Of a DNA stretch of 64,000 bases, positions 38,691 to 47,831 are shown piece after piece. The translations under genes and the position numbers were made by a program. Each line of letters begins with the position of its first letter. Position 1 is the stretch's first letter. The stretch lies in NCBI GenBank assembly GCA_016717005.1, contig JADJUF010000049.1:1-64000 (forward strand), read 5' to 3'. Under the pieces are notes generated by a model. The model saw only the letters and a list, made by a program, of their open reading frames with translations, made no database searches and was not told the DNA's origin. The DNA comes from Myxococcales bacterium. Its GTDB lineage: Bacteria; Myxococcota_A; Polyangia; Haliangiales; Haliangiaceae.

Positions 38691-40391
38691 CTACTCGAGG
38701 TATCGGTACAGCGAGCGCACCCCGATGCCCAGCGCCAGGGCCGCGGCCTCGCGATCGCCGCCGCAGCGCGCGAGCGCCGCGGTGACGTAGGCCTTCACGA
38801 ACGCGTCGCGGGCCTCGGCCAGCGGCGCGTCACGGTCGACCGCGGCCGGCCCGGCGCCGGGCGTGGCCGGCGCGGCTGGGAGCTGCAGGTCCGCGACCGC
38901 GATCGTGCTGCCGTCGGCGAGGATCGCGGCCCGGCGCATCGCGGCCTTGAGCTCGCGCACGTTGCCCGGCCAGGCGTGGGCCCGGAGCGCCGCCTCGGCG
39001 GTGGGCGCCAGCGCGTGCGTCGGCAGCCCGAGCTGCTGCTCGATCTGGCGCAGGAACAGCCGCGCCAGCAAGAGCACGTCGTCGCCGCGGTCGCGCAGCG
39101 GCGGCACGTCGATCCGCACCTCCTGGATGCGGTAGAGCAGATCCTCGCGGAACCGCCCCGCGGCCACCTCGGCCGCGAGATCGCGGTGGGTGGCGGCGAA
39201 CAACCGGAAGTCGACCGCGCGGGCCTCGGTGTCGCCGAGCCGACGGACCTCGCGCTGCTCGAGTACGCGTAGGAGTGCGGCCTGCATCGCCAGCGGCATG
39301 TCGCCGATCTCGTCGAGGAACAGCGCCCCGCCGGCGGCGGCCTCGATCAGGCCGGCGCGATCGCTGGCGGCGCCGGTGAACGCGCCCTTGCGGTACCCGA
39401 ACAGCTCGGCGTCGAGCAAGGACGGCGACACCGCGGCGCAGTTGATCGCCACCAGCGGCCGACCGGCCCGGCGGCTGCGCGCGTGCAGGGCCCGGGCGAC
39501 GACCTCCTTGCCGGCGCCCGACGGGCCGCCGATCAGCACCGACAGATCGGTGGGGCCGACCCGGGCGATCAGCCGGCGCACCGCCTCGATCGGCGCCGAG
39601 TCGCCGAGCACGTCGTCGGGGCCGGCCGCGGGCGCCTCCCGGCGGCGGACCTGGGCCAGGAACGGCAGCGCCAGCGCCGCGACCACCTTGAGGTCGGCGT
39701 GGACCCGCTCGGGCAAGACCAAGGGCCGCGCGCGGCCGCCGACGAAGATCGCGCCGAGCGTGCGCCCGCCCAGGCGCAGCGGCAGGCACACCACCGCGCG
39801 CAGGCCCAGGCGCACCACCGAGCGGACGTCGCGGTACGGCCCGGCCGCGACGTCGTCGGCGCGCACCGCGGCGCCGCTGCCGAGCACCTCGTCGACGATC
39901 GTGTCGCTGAGCAGCTGGTCGGCGTCGTCGAGGGTGCGGCCGCTGGCGTCGCGGGCGACCGCGACCGTGAAGCCGCCGCGCTCGGCCAGGATGACCGCCC
40001 CCAGGTCGGCGCCGGCCACGGCGATGACCCCGTCGACGATCGTGGTCAGGGCGTCGGCCGGACCGTCGGCGCCGGCCAGGCGCTCGGCCAGGACGTCGAG
40101 CGCCAGGGTCTCGCCCGCGGTGACCAGCCCGACCGAGTAGCCGTCGATCTGCACCACCTGATCGGCCACCAGCGTCAGGCGCTGGCCCCCGGCGAGCACG
40201 TGCACGTCGACCGCGCCGCCGACCCGGTGGATCGTGGCCCAGTGGGCCGGCAGCGCCGCGACCCGCAGATCGGCGGCCGGCGCCGATCCGACCGTGGTGA
40301 TCTGCTTGACCAGCGGCGCTCGAACCGCTACCCCACTGCTCGAGGAGACGATCAGCTCGTACCCCGGCCGCGTGGACCGCTCCGCTTCCAT
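38691..40391 (-). CDS. Sigma-54 activator with FHA-like and GAF domains
   Basis: 566 aa from ATG 40391. Residues 15-115 look like a degenerate FHA sandwich (TVGSAPAADLRVAALPAHWA). Residues 130-290 are GAF-like (ALTTIVDGVIAVAGADLGAV, then LGLRAVVCLPLRLGGRTLGA). The AAA+ core has GPSGAGKEVVARAL (Walker A), ELFGYRKGAFTGAASDRAG with the GAFTGA loop, and GALFLDEIGDMPL (Walker B). A Fis-type HTH ends the protein (GDREAAALALGIGVRSLYRY). It drives open-complex formation at sigma-54 promoters. Its start codon overlaps that of the divergent Ser/Thr kinase, and the FHA-like domain makes phosphorylation by that kinase a reasonable idea. Confidence 0.92.
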   Translation of the reverse strand: MEAERSTRPGYELIVSSSSGVAVRAPLVKQITTVGSAPAADLRVAALPAHWATIHRVGGAVDVHVLAGGQRLTLVADQVVQIDGYSVGLVTAGETLALDVLAERLAGADGPADALTTIVDGVIAVAGADLGAVILAERGGFTVAVARDASGRTLDDADQLLSDTIVDEVLGSGAAVRADDVAAGPYRDVRSVVRLGLRAVVCLPLRLGGRTLGAIFVGGRARPLVLPERVHADLKVVAALALPFLAQVRRREAPAAGPDDVLGDSAPIEAVRRLIARVGPTDLSVLIGGPSGAGKEVVARALHARSRRAGRPLVAINCAAVSPSLLDAELFGYRKGAFTGAASDRAGLIEAAAGGALFLDEIGDMPLAMQAALLRVLEQREVRRLGDTEARAVDFRLFAATHRDLAAEVAAGRFREDLLYRIQEVRIDVPPLRDRGDDVLLLARLFLRQIEQQLGLPTHALAPTAEAALRAHAWPGNVRELKAAMRRAAILADGSTIAVADLQLPAAPATPGAGPAAVDRDAPLAEARDAFVKAYVTAALARCGGDREAAALALGIGVRSLYRYLE

Positions 40392-42198
40392 ACGCCTGGG
40401 TTCATACCAGGTTCGCGAACGCCTCGGCGAAGGGGGCAGCGGACAGGTGTATCGAGCCGACGGCCCCGACGGGCCCGTGGCCATCAAGGTGCTCGCGCCC
40501 GCGGCCGAGCTCGACCCCGCGGCCCGGACCCGGTTCGCCCACGAGGCCGCGGCCCTGGCGGCGCTGCGCCACCCGGCGCTGGTGACGCTGCTCGATCACG
40601 GCGTCGACGACGAGCTCGGGCCATACCTGGTGCTGCCGTTGCTGGCGGGCCCGACCTTGCGGGCCCTGGCCGCCGGCGCGGCGCTGCCGCCCGAGGCCGC
40701 CGCGCTCCTGGCCGCGCCGATCGCCGGCGCGGTCGCCGCGCTCCACGCGGCCGGCTACGTCCACCGCGATCTCAAGCCCGACAACGTGATCGCCAGCCCC
40801 GACGGCCGCGTCACGGTGATCGACCTGGGCCTGGCGTGGCGCGACGGCATGACCCGGCTGACCGAGACCGGCACGACGGTGGGCTCGATCGGCTACATGG
40901 CGCCCGAGCAACTCGAGGGCCGCGCCGTCGACGCCGCCGCCGACGTGTGGGCGATCGGCGTGATGCTCTACGAGTGGACCGCCGGGCGCCGGCCGTTCGC
41001 GCGGGCGCGCGGCGGCGAGGAGGCGGCCGCGACGCTGATCGGCACCTACCCGGCGCTGACGTCGATCGATCGCCGGGTCGACGCCGAGCTCGGCGCGCTG
41101 GTGGCGCGGTGCCTGGCGCCGGCGCCCGAGGCTCGCCCGACCGCGGCCGCGCTGGCGACCGCGCTCGCGACCTGGCTCGCGGCCCACGACCTCGACGGCG
41201 CCGACGACGACGAGCGCGCCGCGCTGATCGCCGCGCCCGCGGCCTACCAGGCCCGGGTGGCGCCGCGGCAGGTGCGCGCGGCGGCCGCGGCGGCGGGCGC
41301 GGCGCTGGCGGGCGGGGAGCCGTTCGCCGCGCTGGCCGCGTGCGATCGCGGCCTGGCCTACGCGCCCGACGACGCGGCCCTCGCCGCGCTGGTGCAGGCG
41401 GCCGAGCGCGCGACCGCGGTCGCCACCGCGCCCGCCCCGACCGCCGCGCCGATCGCGGCGACCGCGCCGACCACCGTCGCCACGCCGCGGCGACGACGCG
41501 GCCCGCTGCTCGTGGCGATCGCGGCCGCGCTGATCGCGCTGGTGGTGATCGCGATGCTCGCGGACGGGCGCCCGGCCACGACCTCGGACTGGCGCGCGGA
41601 GCCGGCGCGCGCGTCGGAGCCGAGCGGCTGGACGACCACCACGACCACGTCGCGGACCGAGCCGGCGACGCCCGAGGAGCGCGCCCTGGCGCGAGACTTC
41701 GTGGGGCTGTTCGGCAAGGTCCTCGACGCGTCGGCCGCCCAGCGCGCCGGCGAGGCCGACCCGACCAGCGCCCGCGGCTGGTTCGAGCGCTCGCGGCGCG
41801 AGCCGCCGGCCGACGCCGTCGCCAGCCTGCGCCAGGCGGTGGCGCTCGCGCCCGACTGGCCCGAGGCCTACCGCGATCTGTGCGTGCGCCTGCTCCAGAC
41901 CGGCGCCGACGCCGGCGCGGCGTGCGCGCGGGCGCTCGAGCTGGCGCCGCGCGATCACGAGGTCCGCGGCCTGCGCGCGATCACGCTGCTGCAGGCCAAG
42001 GACTACCAGGCGGCGATCGCCGACCTCACCCAGGTGATCGCCGCCGACGACACCGCCGCCTGGCGGATCGGGCGCGGCAAGGCCTACGCCCGGCTCGGGC
42101 AGCGCAAGGCCGCGGTCGCTGACTTCGCGCGCGCGTGCAAGCTCGGCGACGCCGATGGCTGTACGCTGGCGGCCGAGGCCCCGGCCCCGCCCCGCTGA
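40372..42198 (+). CDS. Ser/Thr protein kinase with membrane segment and TPR-like tail
   Basis: 608 aa from GTG 40372 (no better start precedes the kinase fold). Kinase motifs: LGEGGSGQVYRA (Gly loop), VAIKVL (Lys), YVHRDLKPDNVIA (catalytic loop), VTVIDLGLAWRDG (DLG in place of DFG), GYMAPEQL and DVWAIGVMLYEW. A membrane helix (LLVAIAAALIALVVIAML) lies near residue 390. The outer part has two or three TPR-like repeats (AVASLRQAVALAPDWPEAYR) and a Sel1-like end. The start overlaps the divergent sigma-54 activator by 20 bp. Confidence 0.92.
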   Translation: MDRSASIRLGSYQVRERLGEGGSGQVYRADGPDGPVAIKVLAPAAELDPAARTRFAHEAAALAALRHPALVTLLDHGVDDELGPYLVLPLLAGPTLRALAAGAALPPEAAALLAAPIAGAVAALHAAGYVHRDLKPDNVIASPDGRVTVIDLGLAWRDGMTRLTETGTTVGSIGYMAPEQLEGRAVDAAADVWAIGVMLYEWTAGRRPFARARGGEEAAATLIGTYPALTSIDRRVDAELGALVARCLAPAPEARPTAAALATALATWLAAHDLDGADDDERAALIAAPAAYQARVAPRQVRAAAAAAGAALAGGEPFAALAACDRGLAYAPDDAALAALVQAAERATAVATAPAPTAAPIAATAPTTVATPRRRRGPLLVAIAAALIALVVIAMLADGRPATTSDWRAEPARASEPSGWTTTTTTSRTEPATPEERALARDFVGLFGKVLDASAAQRAGEADPTSARGWFERSRREPPADAVASLRQAVALAPDWPEAYRDLCVRLLQTGADAGAACARALELAPRDHEVRGLRAITLLQAKDYQAAIADLTQVIAADDTAAWRIGRGKAYARLGQRKAAVADFARACKLGDADGCTLAAEAPAPPR

Positions 42199-42201
42199 CC
42201 C

Positions 42202-42450
42202 ATGGCGACCAACCAGCGCAACAACCCGCTCCACGGCCTCACGCTCGAGGCGATCGTGACCGAGCTGGTCGCGACCTACGGCTGGGCCGACCTCGGGACC
42301 CGCGTGCGGATCCGGTGCTTCACCGACGATCCCAGCGTGCCGTCGAGCCTGAAGTTCCTGCGCAAGACCCCGTGGGCGCGCGCCAAGGTCGAGGACCTGT
42401 ACCTGTTCATGCTGCGCGAACGGGCCCGGGCCGCGCGCGGCCAGCGCTGA
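42202..42450 (+). CDS. VF530-family (DUF2132) DNA-binding protein
   Basis: 82 aa: NPLHGLTLEAIVTELVATYG, then RIRCFTDDPSVPSSLKFLRK and TPWARAKVEDLYLF are the family hallmarks. VF530 proteins are small and bind DNA, with no agreed role. It starts 3 bp after the kinase stop, so it is probably in the same transcript. Confidence 0.88.
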   Translation: MATNQRNNPLHGLTLEAIVTELVATYGWADLGTRVRIRCFTDDPSVPSSLKFLRKTPWARAKVEDLYLFMLRERARAARGQR

Positions 42451-42515
42451 CCGACGGCGCCGTGATCGCGCCGCCGCCGGCTGACCCGCGCCGGCGGCGG
42501 TGGCATGGTCGGGCG

Positions 42516-42989
42516 ATGCTCGACGCGCGCTGCCCGTGCGGCTCCGATCTGCCCGAGGCCGGGTGCTGCGCCGCGATCCTGGCCGGCGCGCCGGCGCCGA
42601 CCGCGCTGGCGTTGATGCGGTCGCGCTACACCGCGTACGTGCGCGGCGCGGTCGACCACCTGATCGCCACGCACGATCCGGCCACGCGCCGCGGCGTCGA
42701 TCGCGCCGGGCTGGTCGCCTGGACCGCCGCGACCACCTGGGCCGGGCTGACGATCGTCGCCACGGTCGCGGGCGGCGTCGACGACGCGACCGGCATCGTC
42801 GAGTTCGCCGCCGCGGGCGTGCACCGCGGCGCGCCGTTCACGCAGCGCGAGCGCTCGCGGTTCCGCCGCCTCGATCAGCGCTGGGTCTACGTCGACGGCG
42901 CCGTCGCCGCGCCCGAGCGCCCCGGGCCCAACGCGCCGTGTCCGTGCGGCAGCGGCACCAAGTACAAGCGCTGCCACGGCCGCGGCTGA
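42516..42989 (+). CDS. YchJ-family protein with two SEC-C motifs
   Basis: 157 aa. The N-terminal CPCGSDLPEAGCCA and C-terminal CPCGSGTKYKRCHG are SEC-C zinc motifs (Cys-x-Cys...Cys-Cys/His). Between them is an NTF2-like domain (LMRSRYTAYVRGAVDHLIAT, QRERSRFRRLDQRWVYVDG). This is the complete YchJ layout at the usual length. The function is not established. It follows the VF530 gene by 65 bp on the same strand. Confidence 0.9.
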   Translation: MLDARCPCGSDLPEAGCCAAILAGAPAPTALALMRSRYTAYVRGAVDHLIATHDPATRRGVDRAGLVAWTAATTWAGLTIVATVAGGVDDATGIVEFAAAGVHRGAPFTQRERSRFRRLDQRWVYVDGAVAAPERPGPNAPCPCGSGTKYKRCHGRG

Positions 42990-43061
42990 CGCCCGCGGGC
43001 GCGCGGCCACAAGTCGCGGCCGGCGCCCGTCGGCGCGACGCCGACCGGCTACACTGCCGCC

Positions 43062-43093
43062 ATGCTCGGCCCGTCCCCCGCGCGCACCGCCCG

Positions 43094-43097
<4 letters not shown>
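43062..43097 (+). CDS. Putative 11-aa leader ORF before the sulfur regulator
   Basis: TACACT at 43050-43055 stands 6 nt before ATG 43062. The ORF encodes MLGPSPARTAR and its TGA overlaps the regulator ATG as ATGA (43094-43097). This would couple translation of the activator to the short ORF on a leaderless mRNA. Confidence 0.4.
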
Positions 43098-44422
<1,325 letters not shown>

Positions 44423-44878
44423 TCAGCGCCGGACCCAGCCGTGCTGGGCCAGCATCCCGACGAGCATCGCGACCACGAACAGCACGCCGGTGGTGCTGCC
44501 GGACGCCGCCGCGACCACGCCCGGGCCCGGGCACAGGCCGCCCAGGCCCCAGCCGACGCCGAAGATCGCCGCGCCGACCACCAGCCCGGCGTCGATGTCG
44601 CGCCGGCTCGGGAGGTGGAACGCGGTGTCGACCCACGGCGTCTTCCGCCAGCGCTGCACCAGGCGCATGAGCGGCGCGTAGACCAGGATCGCGCCGCCCA
44701 TGACGAACGCCAGGCTGGGATCCCAGCTGCGGCTCACGTCGAGGAAGCCGACCACCTTGGCCGGATCGGTCATGCCGCTGAGGAGCAGGCCGGCGCCGAA
44801 CAGGCCACCGATCACGGTCGCGAGCACGAACGACGCGACGCCGCAGCGGGTACCACACGCGGGTACGGCGGCGCTCAC
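44423..44878 (-). CDS. YeeE/YedE-type (DUF6691) sulfur transporter subunit
   Basis: 151 aa with four hydrophobic segments and the signature GVGWGLGGLCPGPGVVAAAS, whose Cys in the GLCPGP turn is conserved in thiosulfate and persulfide channels. It starts at GTG 44878, overlapping the stop of its partner by 4 bp (GTGA). Paired half-size YeeE/YedE proteins of this type (PmpA/PmpB-like) are thought to import hydropersulfide or thiosulfate. Confidence 0.88.
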   Translation of the reverse strand: MSAAVPACGTRCGVASFVLATVIGGLFGAGLLLSGMTDPAKVVGFLDVSRSWDPSLAFVMGGAILVYAPLMRLVQRWRKTPWVDTAFHLPSRRDIDAGLVVGAAIFGVGWGLGGLCPGPGVVAAASGSTTGVLFVVAMLVGMLAQHGWVRR

Positions 44879-45288
44879 GCGGCACCTCCGGCGACGATCG
44901 CGGTGATCGCGCCGGTCACCATGAAGGTGACGACGGCGACCATCGAGCGCGGCGACAGGCGCGACAGCCCGCACACGCCGTGGCCGCTGGTGCAGCCGCT
45001 GCCCATGCGGGTGCCGAACCCGACCAGCAGGCCGGCCAGCAGCACCACCGTCGACGAGCGCACCGAGGCGCCGACCGCAGCCGGCGCCAGCGCGGCCGCG
45101 ACCACGCCCGCGAGGACCAGGCCCAGCACGAAGCCGAACCGCCAGCCGCGATCGCTGGGCACCGGCGGCAAGAGCGAGCCGACCACGCCGCTGATCCCGG
45201 CGATCCGGCCATGGGTGAGGAACAGGAGCACGGCGGCGCTGCCGATCAGCGCGCCGCCGGCGAGTGCGTACGACCACGACAAGGACAT
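44875..45288 (-). CDS. YeeE/YedE-type sulfur transporter subunit (first gene)
   Basis: 137 aa with four membrane segments and the motif GFGTRMGSGCTSGHGVCGLS, carrying the Cys that passes sulfur through YeeE-like channels. ATG 45288 follows a perfect sigma-54 box by 12 nt, leaving a leader of about 2 nt. It forms a two-gene operon with the DUF6691-type partner downstream. Confidence 0.9.
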   Translation of the reverse strand: MSLSWSYALAGGALIGSAAVLLFLTHGRIAGISGVVGSLLPPVPSDRGWRFGFVLGLVLAGVVAAALAPAAVGASVRSSTVVLLAGLLVGFGTRMGSGCTSGHGVCGLSRLSPRSMVAVVTFMVTGAITAIVAGGAA

Positions 45289-45300
45289 GCCGGTCGCCCT

Positions 45301-45316
45301 TGCAGCGCGAGTGCCA
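45301..45316 (-). promoter_or_regulatory. Sigma-54 promoter of the YeeE pair
   Basis: Minus strand TGGCAC, TCGCG, CTGCA: only the first base of the -12 half differs from TGGCAC-N5-TTGCA. The GG and GC pairs are 12 nt apart, as required. Confidence 0.75.
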
Positions 45317-45384
45317 GGGGCGCCCGCCGCCCCTGCGGCGATCTGGCGCCCCGGCGCGCGCGGCAGGTCCGGATCTGCATCGGC

Positions 45385-45429
45385 GTGAAACGTTTCGGGC
45401 CCGCACCGACGTTTCACCGCGTTTCGCGC
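45385..45429. promoter_or_regulatory. Activator site: inverted GTGAAACGT / ACGTTTCAC
   Basis: GTGAAACGT (45385-45393) and ACGTTTCAC (45409-45417) are perfect inverted arms 15 bp apart. CGCGTTTCGCG follows at 45419-45429. They lie about 70 bp from the YeeE promoter and 57 bp from the TauE one, a plausible shared enhancer for the sigma-54 activator. Confidence 0.6.
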
Positions 45430-45473
45430 GCGCTGCGGGCGCGCGTGGATGGCGCTGGGGCCCCGCGCACCGC

Positions 45474-45489
45474 TGGCATCATGCTTGAA
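45474..45489 (+). promoter_or_regulatory. Sigma-54-like promoter of tauE
   Basis: TGGCAT, CATGC, TTGAA: the -24 half is good, but the -12 half has GA where GC is expected. The distance to ATG 45503 (13 nt) equals that of the other sulfur promoters within one base. Confidence 0.4.
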
Positions 45490-45502
45490 TTGGGTCCCGG
45501 GC

Positions 45503-46243
45503 ATGCTGATCGTCGTCCTCGCCCTCGCCCTCTTGATCGGCGTCACCCTCGGCCTCCTCGGCGGCGGCGGTTCGATCCTGACCTTGCCCACGCTCACGTA
45601 CGTCGCCGGCGTCGAGACCAAGGCGGCGATCGCGGCGTCGCTGTTCGTCGTCGCCGTCACCAGCGCCACCGGCGTCGTCGCCCACGCCCGCGCGGGCCGC
45701 GTGCGCTGGCGCACCGGGCTGGTGTTCGGCGCCGCCGGCATGGTCGGCGCGTACGCCGGGGGCAACATCGCCGGGCACCTCCCCGCGCGCGGCCTGATGC
45801 TGGGCTTCGCCGGCCTGATGATCGTGGCCGCGTTCGCGATGCTCCGCGGCCGACGCGCCGCCGCGACCACCGTGGTCGACCTGCCGATCGGCAAGGTCCT
45901 GGCGATCGGCACCGTGGTCGGGCTCGTGGTCGGCACCGTCGGCGCCGGCGGCGGCTTCGTCGTCGTGCCTGCGCTCGTGCTGCTGGGCGGGCTGGCGATG
46001 GAGTCGGCGGTCGGCACGTCGCTGCTGGTGATCGCGATGCAGTCGACCGCCGGGTTCCTCGGCCACCTCCAGCACGTCAAGCTCGACTGGCCGTTGACCC
46101 TCGCCGTGACCGCGGCCGCGATCGTCGGCTCGATCGCCGGCGGCGGCCTCGCGGGCAAGGTCTCGCCGACGTCGCTGCGGCGGGGCTTCGGCGTGTTCGT
46201 GCTGGTCATGGCCGCGGTCGTGCTCGCCAAAGAGCTGCTGTGA
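45503..46243 (+). CDS. TauE/SafE-family sulfur exporter
   Basis: 246 aa, seven or eight hydrophobic segments in two repeats: MLIVVLALALLIGVTLGLLG with GGGGS, and ICPW-less second half VVGLVVGTVGAGGGFVVVPA. The duplicated GLLGGGGSIL and GTVGAGGGFV turns are the hallmark of the TSUP family, which exports sulfite or other sulfur anions. Next to persulfide dioxygenases it probably removes sulfite. It reads toward the SQR remnant and the dioxygenase operon. Confidence 0.9.
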   Translation: MLIVVLALALLIGVTLGLLGGGGSILTLPTLTYVAGVETKAAIAASLFVVAVTSATGVVAHARAGRVRWRTGLVFGAAGMVGAYAGGNIAGHLPARGLMLGFAGLMIVAAFAMLRGRRAAATTVVDLPIGKVLAIGTVVGLVVGTVGAGGGFVVVPALVLLGGLAMESAVGTSLLVIAMQSTAGFLGHLQHVKLDWPLTLAVTAAAIVGSIAGGGLAGKVSPTSLRRGFGVFVLVMAAVVLAKELL

Positions 46244-46283
46244 TCGCGGCGTCCTGAACCGCGGCGCGGGGACGTCCGCGCCG

Positions 46284-46501
46284 GTGCCGGTGATCTTCGC
46301 CTCGGCCGGCAAGGGCATCTTCGGCGTCGAGCGCTACGCCCGGGCCCTGCGCAAGATCGTCGCCGCCACGGCCATTGACGGGGCACCGAGACGATCCTGC
46401 CGCACGGCCCGCTACGGTCTGCGGCAGCCCGGCGTGATCAAGCGCAGCGCGCCGGCCTGCCCGAGATGTACTGGAACGGCATGCTGCGCGGCCGCATGTA
46501 G
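46284..46501 (+). pseudogene. Sulfide:quinone oxidoreductase, internal-deletion remnant
   Basis: Three blocks of an SQR-type flavoprotein survive. VIFASAGKGIFGVERYARAL with RKIVAATAID lies at 46290-46380 (the mid-domain after the first Rossmann half). GVIKRSA is near 46433. The exact-looking C-terminus LPEMYWNGMLRGRM ends at TAG 46499-46501. The N-terminal FAD fold and about 200 residues in between are missing, and the last block is in a different frame. Its place between tauE and the persulfide dioxygenase is where SQR sits in sulfide-oxidation operons. The match is from memory of the family and should be tested by alignment. Confidence 0.65.
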
Positions 46502-46602
46502 CCGCGGCGGCGAGGGGCTCGAGCGCGGCGCCGGGTGGCGCCGCGCGGCGTTTTCGGCCCCCATCGGCTGCAACCGGTTGGCACGGCGCCGCGGCGCCGG
46601 GG

Positions 46603-46622
46603 GTGTTTCACCGTGTTTCACC
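46603..46622. promoter_or_regulatory. Activator site: tandem GTGTTTCACC
   Basis: Two exact adjoining 10-bp units (46603-46612, 46613-46622), one helical turn apart. They share GTTTCAC with the inverted repeat at 45385-45417, and lie 47 bp before the -24 box of the dioxygenase operon. Confidence 0.6.
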
Positions 46623-46668
46623 CTGACCGCGGCCCCCCGAAACCGCCCCGGAGGCGACCGTCCCGGGC

Positions 46669-46684
46669 TGGCACCGTCCCTGCA
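46669..46684 (+). promoter_or_regulatory. Sigma-54 promoter of the persulfide dioxygenase operon
   Basis: TGGCAC, CGTCC, CTGCA: one base from consensus. It ends 12 nt before ATG 46697, the same distance as at the YeeE promoter. Confidence 0.75.
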
Positions 46685-46696
46685 ATACCGATCGCC

Positions 46697-47380
46697 ATGT
46701 TCCTCCGCCAGCTCTTCGACCCCGAGAGCTCGACCTACACGTACCTGGTCGCCGACCGCGCCGCTGGCGTGGCCGCGCTGATCGACCCCGTGGCCGAGCA
46801 CGTCGAGCGCGATCTGCGCCTGCTCACCGAGCTCGACCTGCGCCTCACCTTCGTGCTCGACACGCACGTGCACGCCGACCACGTCACCGCGGCCGGCCTG
46901 TTGCGCGCGCGCACCGGCGCCGTGACCTGCGCCAGCGCGGCCGGGGCCCCGTGCGTCGACCGGCCGCTGGCCCACGGCGACGTCATCGAGCTCGGCGCGC
47001 TCGCGCTGACCGTGATCGCCACGCCCGGCCACACCGACGACAGCCTGACGTTCGCGGCCCCGGGCGCGGTCTTCACCGGCGACACGCTGCTCGTGCGCGG
47101 GTGCGGCCGCGCCGACTTCCAGAACGGCGACGCCGGCGCGCTCTACGACAGCATCACGACCCAGCTGTTCACGCTGCCGGCCGACACCGTCGTCTACCCC
47201 GGCCACGACTACCAGGGCCGGACCGCCTCGTCGATCGGCGAGGAGCAGCGCTGGAACCCGCGCCTGGCCGGCCGGTCGCGCGACGAGTTCATCGCGCTGA
47301 TGGCCGCGCTCGGGCTGCCGCCGCCCAAGAAGCTCGCCACCGCCGTGCCCGCCAACCGCGCCTGCGGTCAGGTCGCCTGA
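46697..47380 (+). CDS. Persulfide dioxygenase (ETHE1-like MBL fold)
   Basis: 227 aa. The metallo-beta-lactamase metal motif is DTHVHADHVTAAGLL, with TPGHTDDSL, FTGDTLLVRGCGRADFQNGD and VVYPGHDYQGRTASS. The GRxDFQ segment and single-iron ligand set are those of ETHE1-type enzymes, which oxidise glutathione persulfide to sulfite. ATG chosen directly after the sigma-54 box. First gene of an operon with the rhodanese (18 bp), second dioxygenase and stress protein. Confidence 0.92.
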   Translation: MFLRQLFDPESSTYTYLVADRAAGVAALIDPVAEHVERDLRLLTELDLRLTFVLDTHVHADHVTAAGLLRARTGAVTCASAAGAPCVDRPLAHGDVIELGALALTVIATPGHTDDSLTFAAPGAVFTGDTLLVRGCGRADFQNGDAGALYDSITTQLFTLPADTVVYPGHDYQGRTASSIGEEQRWNPRLAGRSRDEFIALMAALGLPPPKKLATAVPANRACGQVA

Positions 47381-47398
47381 CCGCCCTCGAGGATCCCC

Positions 47399-47809
47399 AT
47401 GACGACACCTGCCAGCCCCGACTCGATCCGCCCGGCCGCCGAGGCCGCGGCCCCTCCCGTCAGCCCGTTCGACCACGGCGTCGCGATGCGCGGCGGCTAC
47501 CGCGACGTCAGCCCGGCGGCCACGATCGCCGCGCGCGGCGCGGTCCACCTCGTCGACGTCCGCGAGCCCCACGAGTTCACCGGCGAGCTCGGCCACATCG
47601 CCGGCTCCGAGCTGGTGCCGCTCGCGACCGTCATGGACGCGGCCCGCGCCTGGGACCGCGCCCGCGACCTGATCCTGATCTGTCGCTCGGGCAACCGCTC
47701 CGGGCGCGCCGCCGAGGCCCTGGTCGCCGCCGGGTTCGCGCGGGTCATGAACATGACGGGCGGCATGCTCGCCTACAACGCCGCCGGCCTGCCGGTCGAG
47801 CGCACCTGA
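47399..47809 (+). CDS. Single-domain rhodanese
   Basis: 136 aa. After a 30-residue Pro/Ala leader the domain reads VHLVDVREPHEFTGELGHIA, with the active-site loop ICRSGNRSGRA (Cys at about residue 101) and NMTGGMLAYN near the end. Single-domain rhodaneses move sulfane sulfur between thiosulfate, persulfides and sulfite. Its place between two persulfide dioxygenases suggests it feeds or drains glutathione persulfide. Confidence 0.92.
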   Translation: MTTPASPDSIRPAAEAAAPPVSPFDHGVAMRGGYRDVSPAATIAARGAVHLVDVREPHEFTGELGHIAGSELVPLATVMDAARAWDRARDLILICRSGNRSGRAAEALVAAGFARVMNMTGGMLAYNAAGLPVERT

Positions 47810-47831
47810 CACAGCCCCGGAGGAGCGCCCC

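Noticed and set aside
40402..42234. A 610-codon minus-strand frame across the kinase gene
   Set aside because: It is the mirror of the kinase, whose catalytic motifs are all present on the plus strand.
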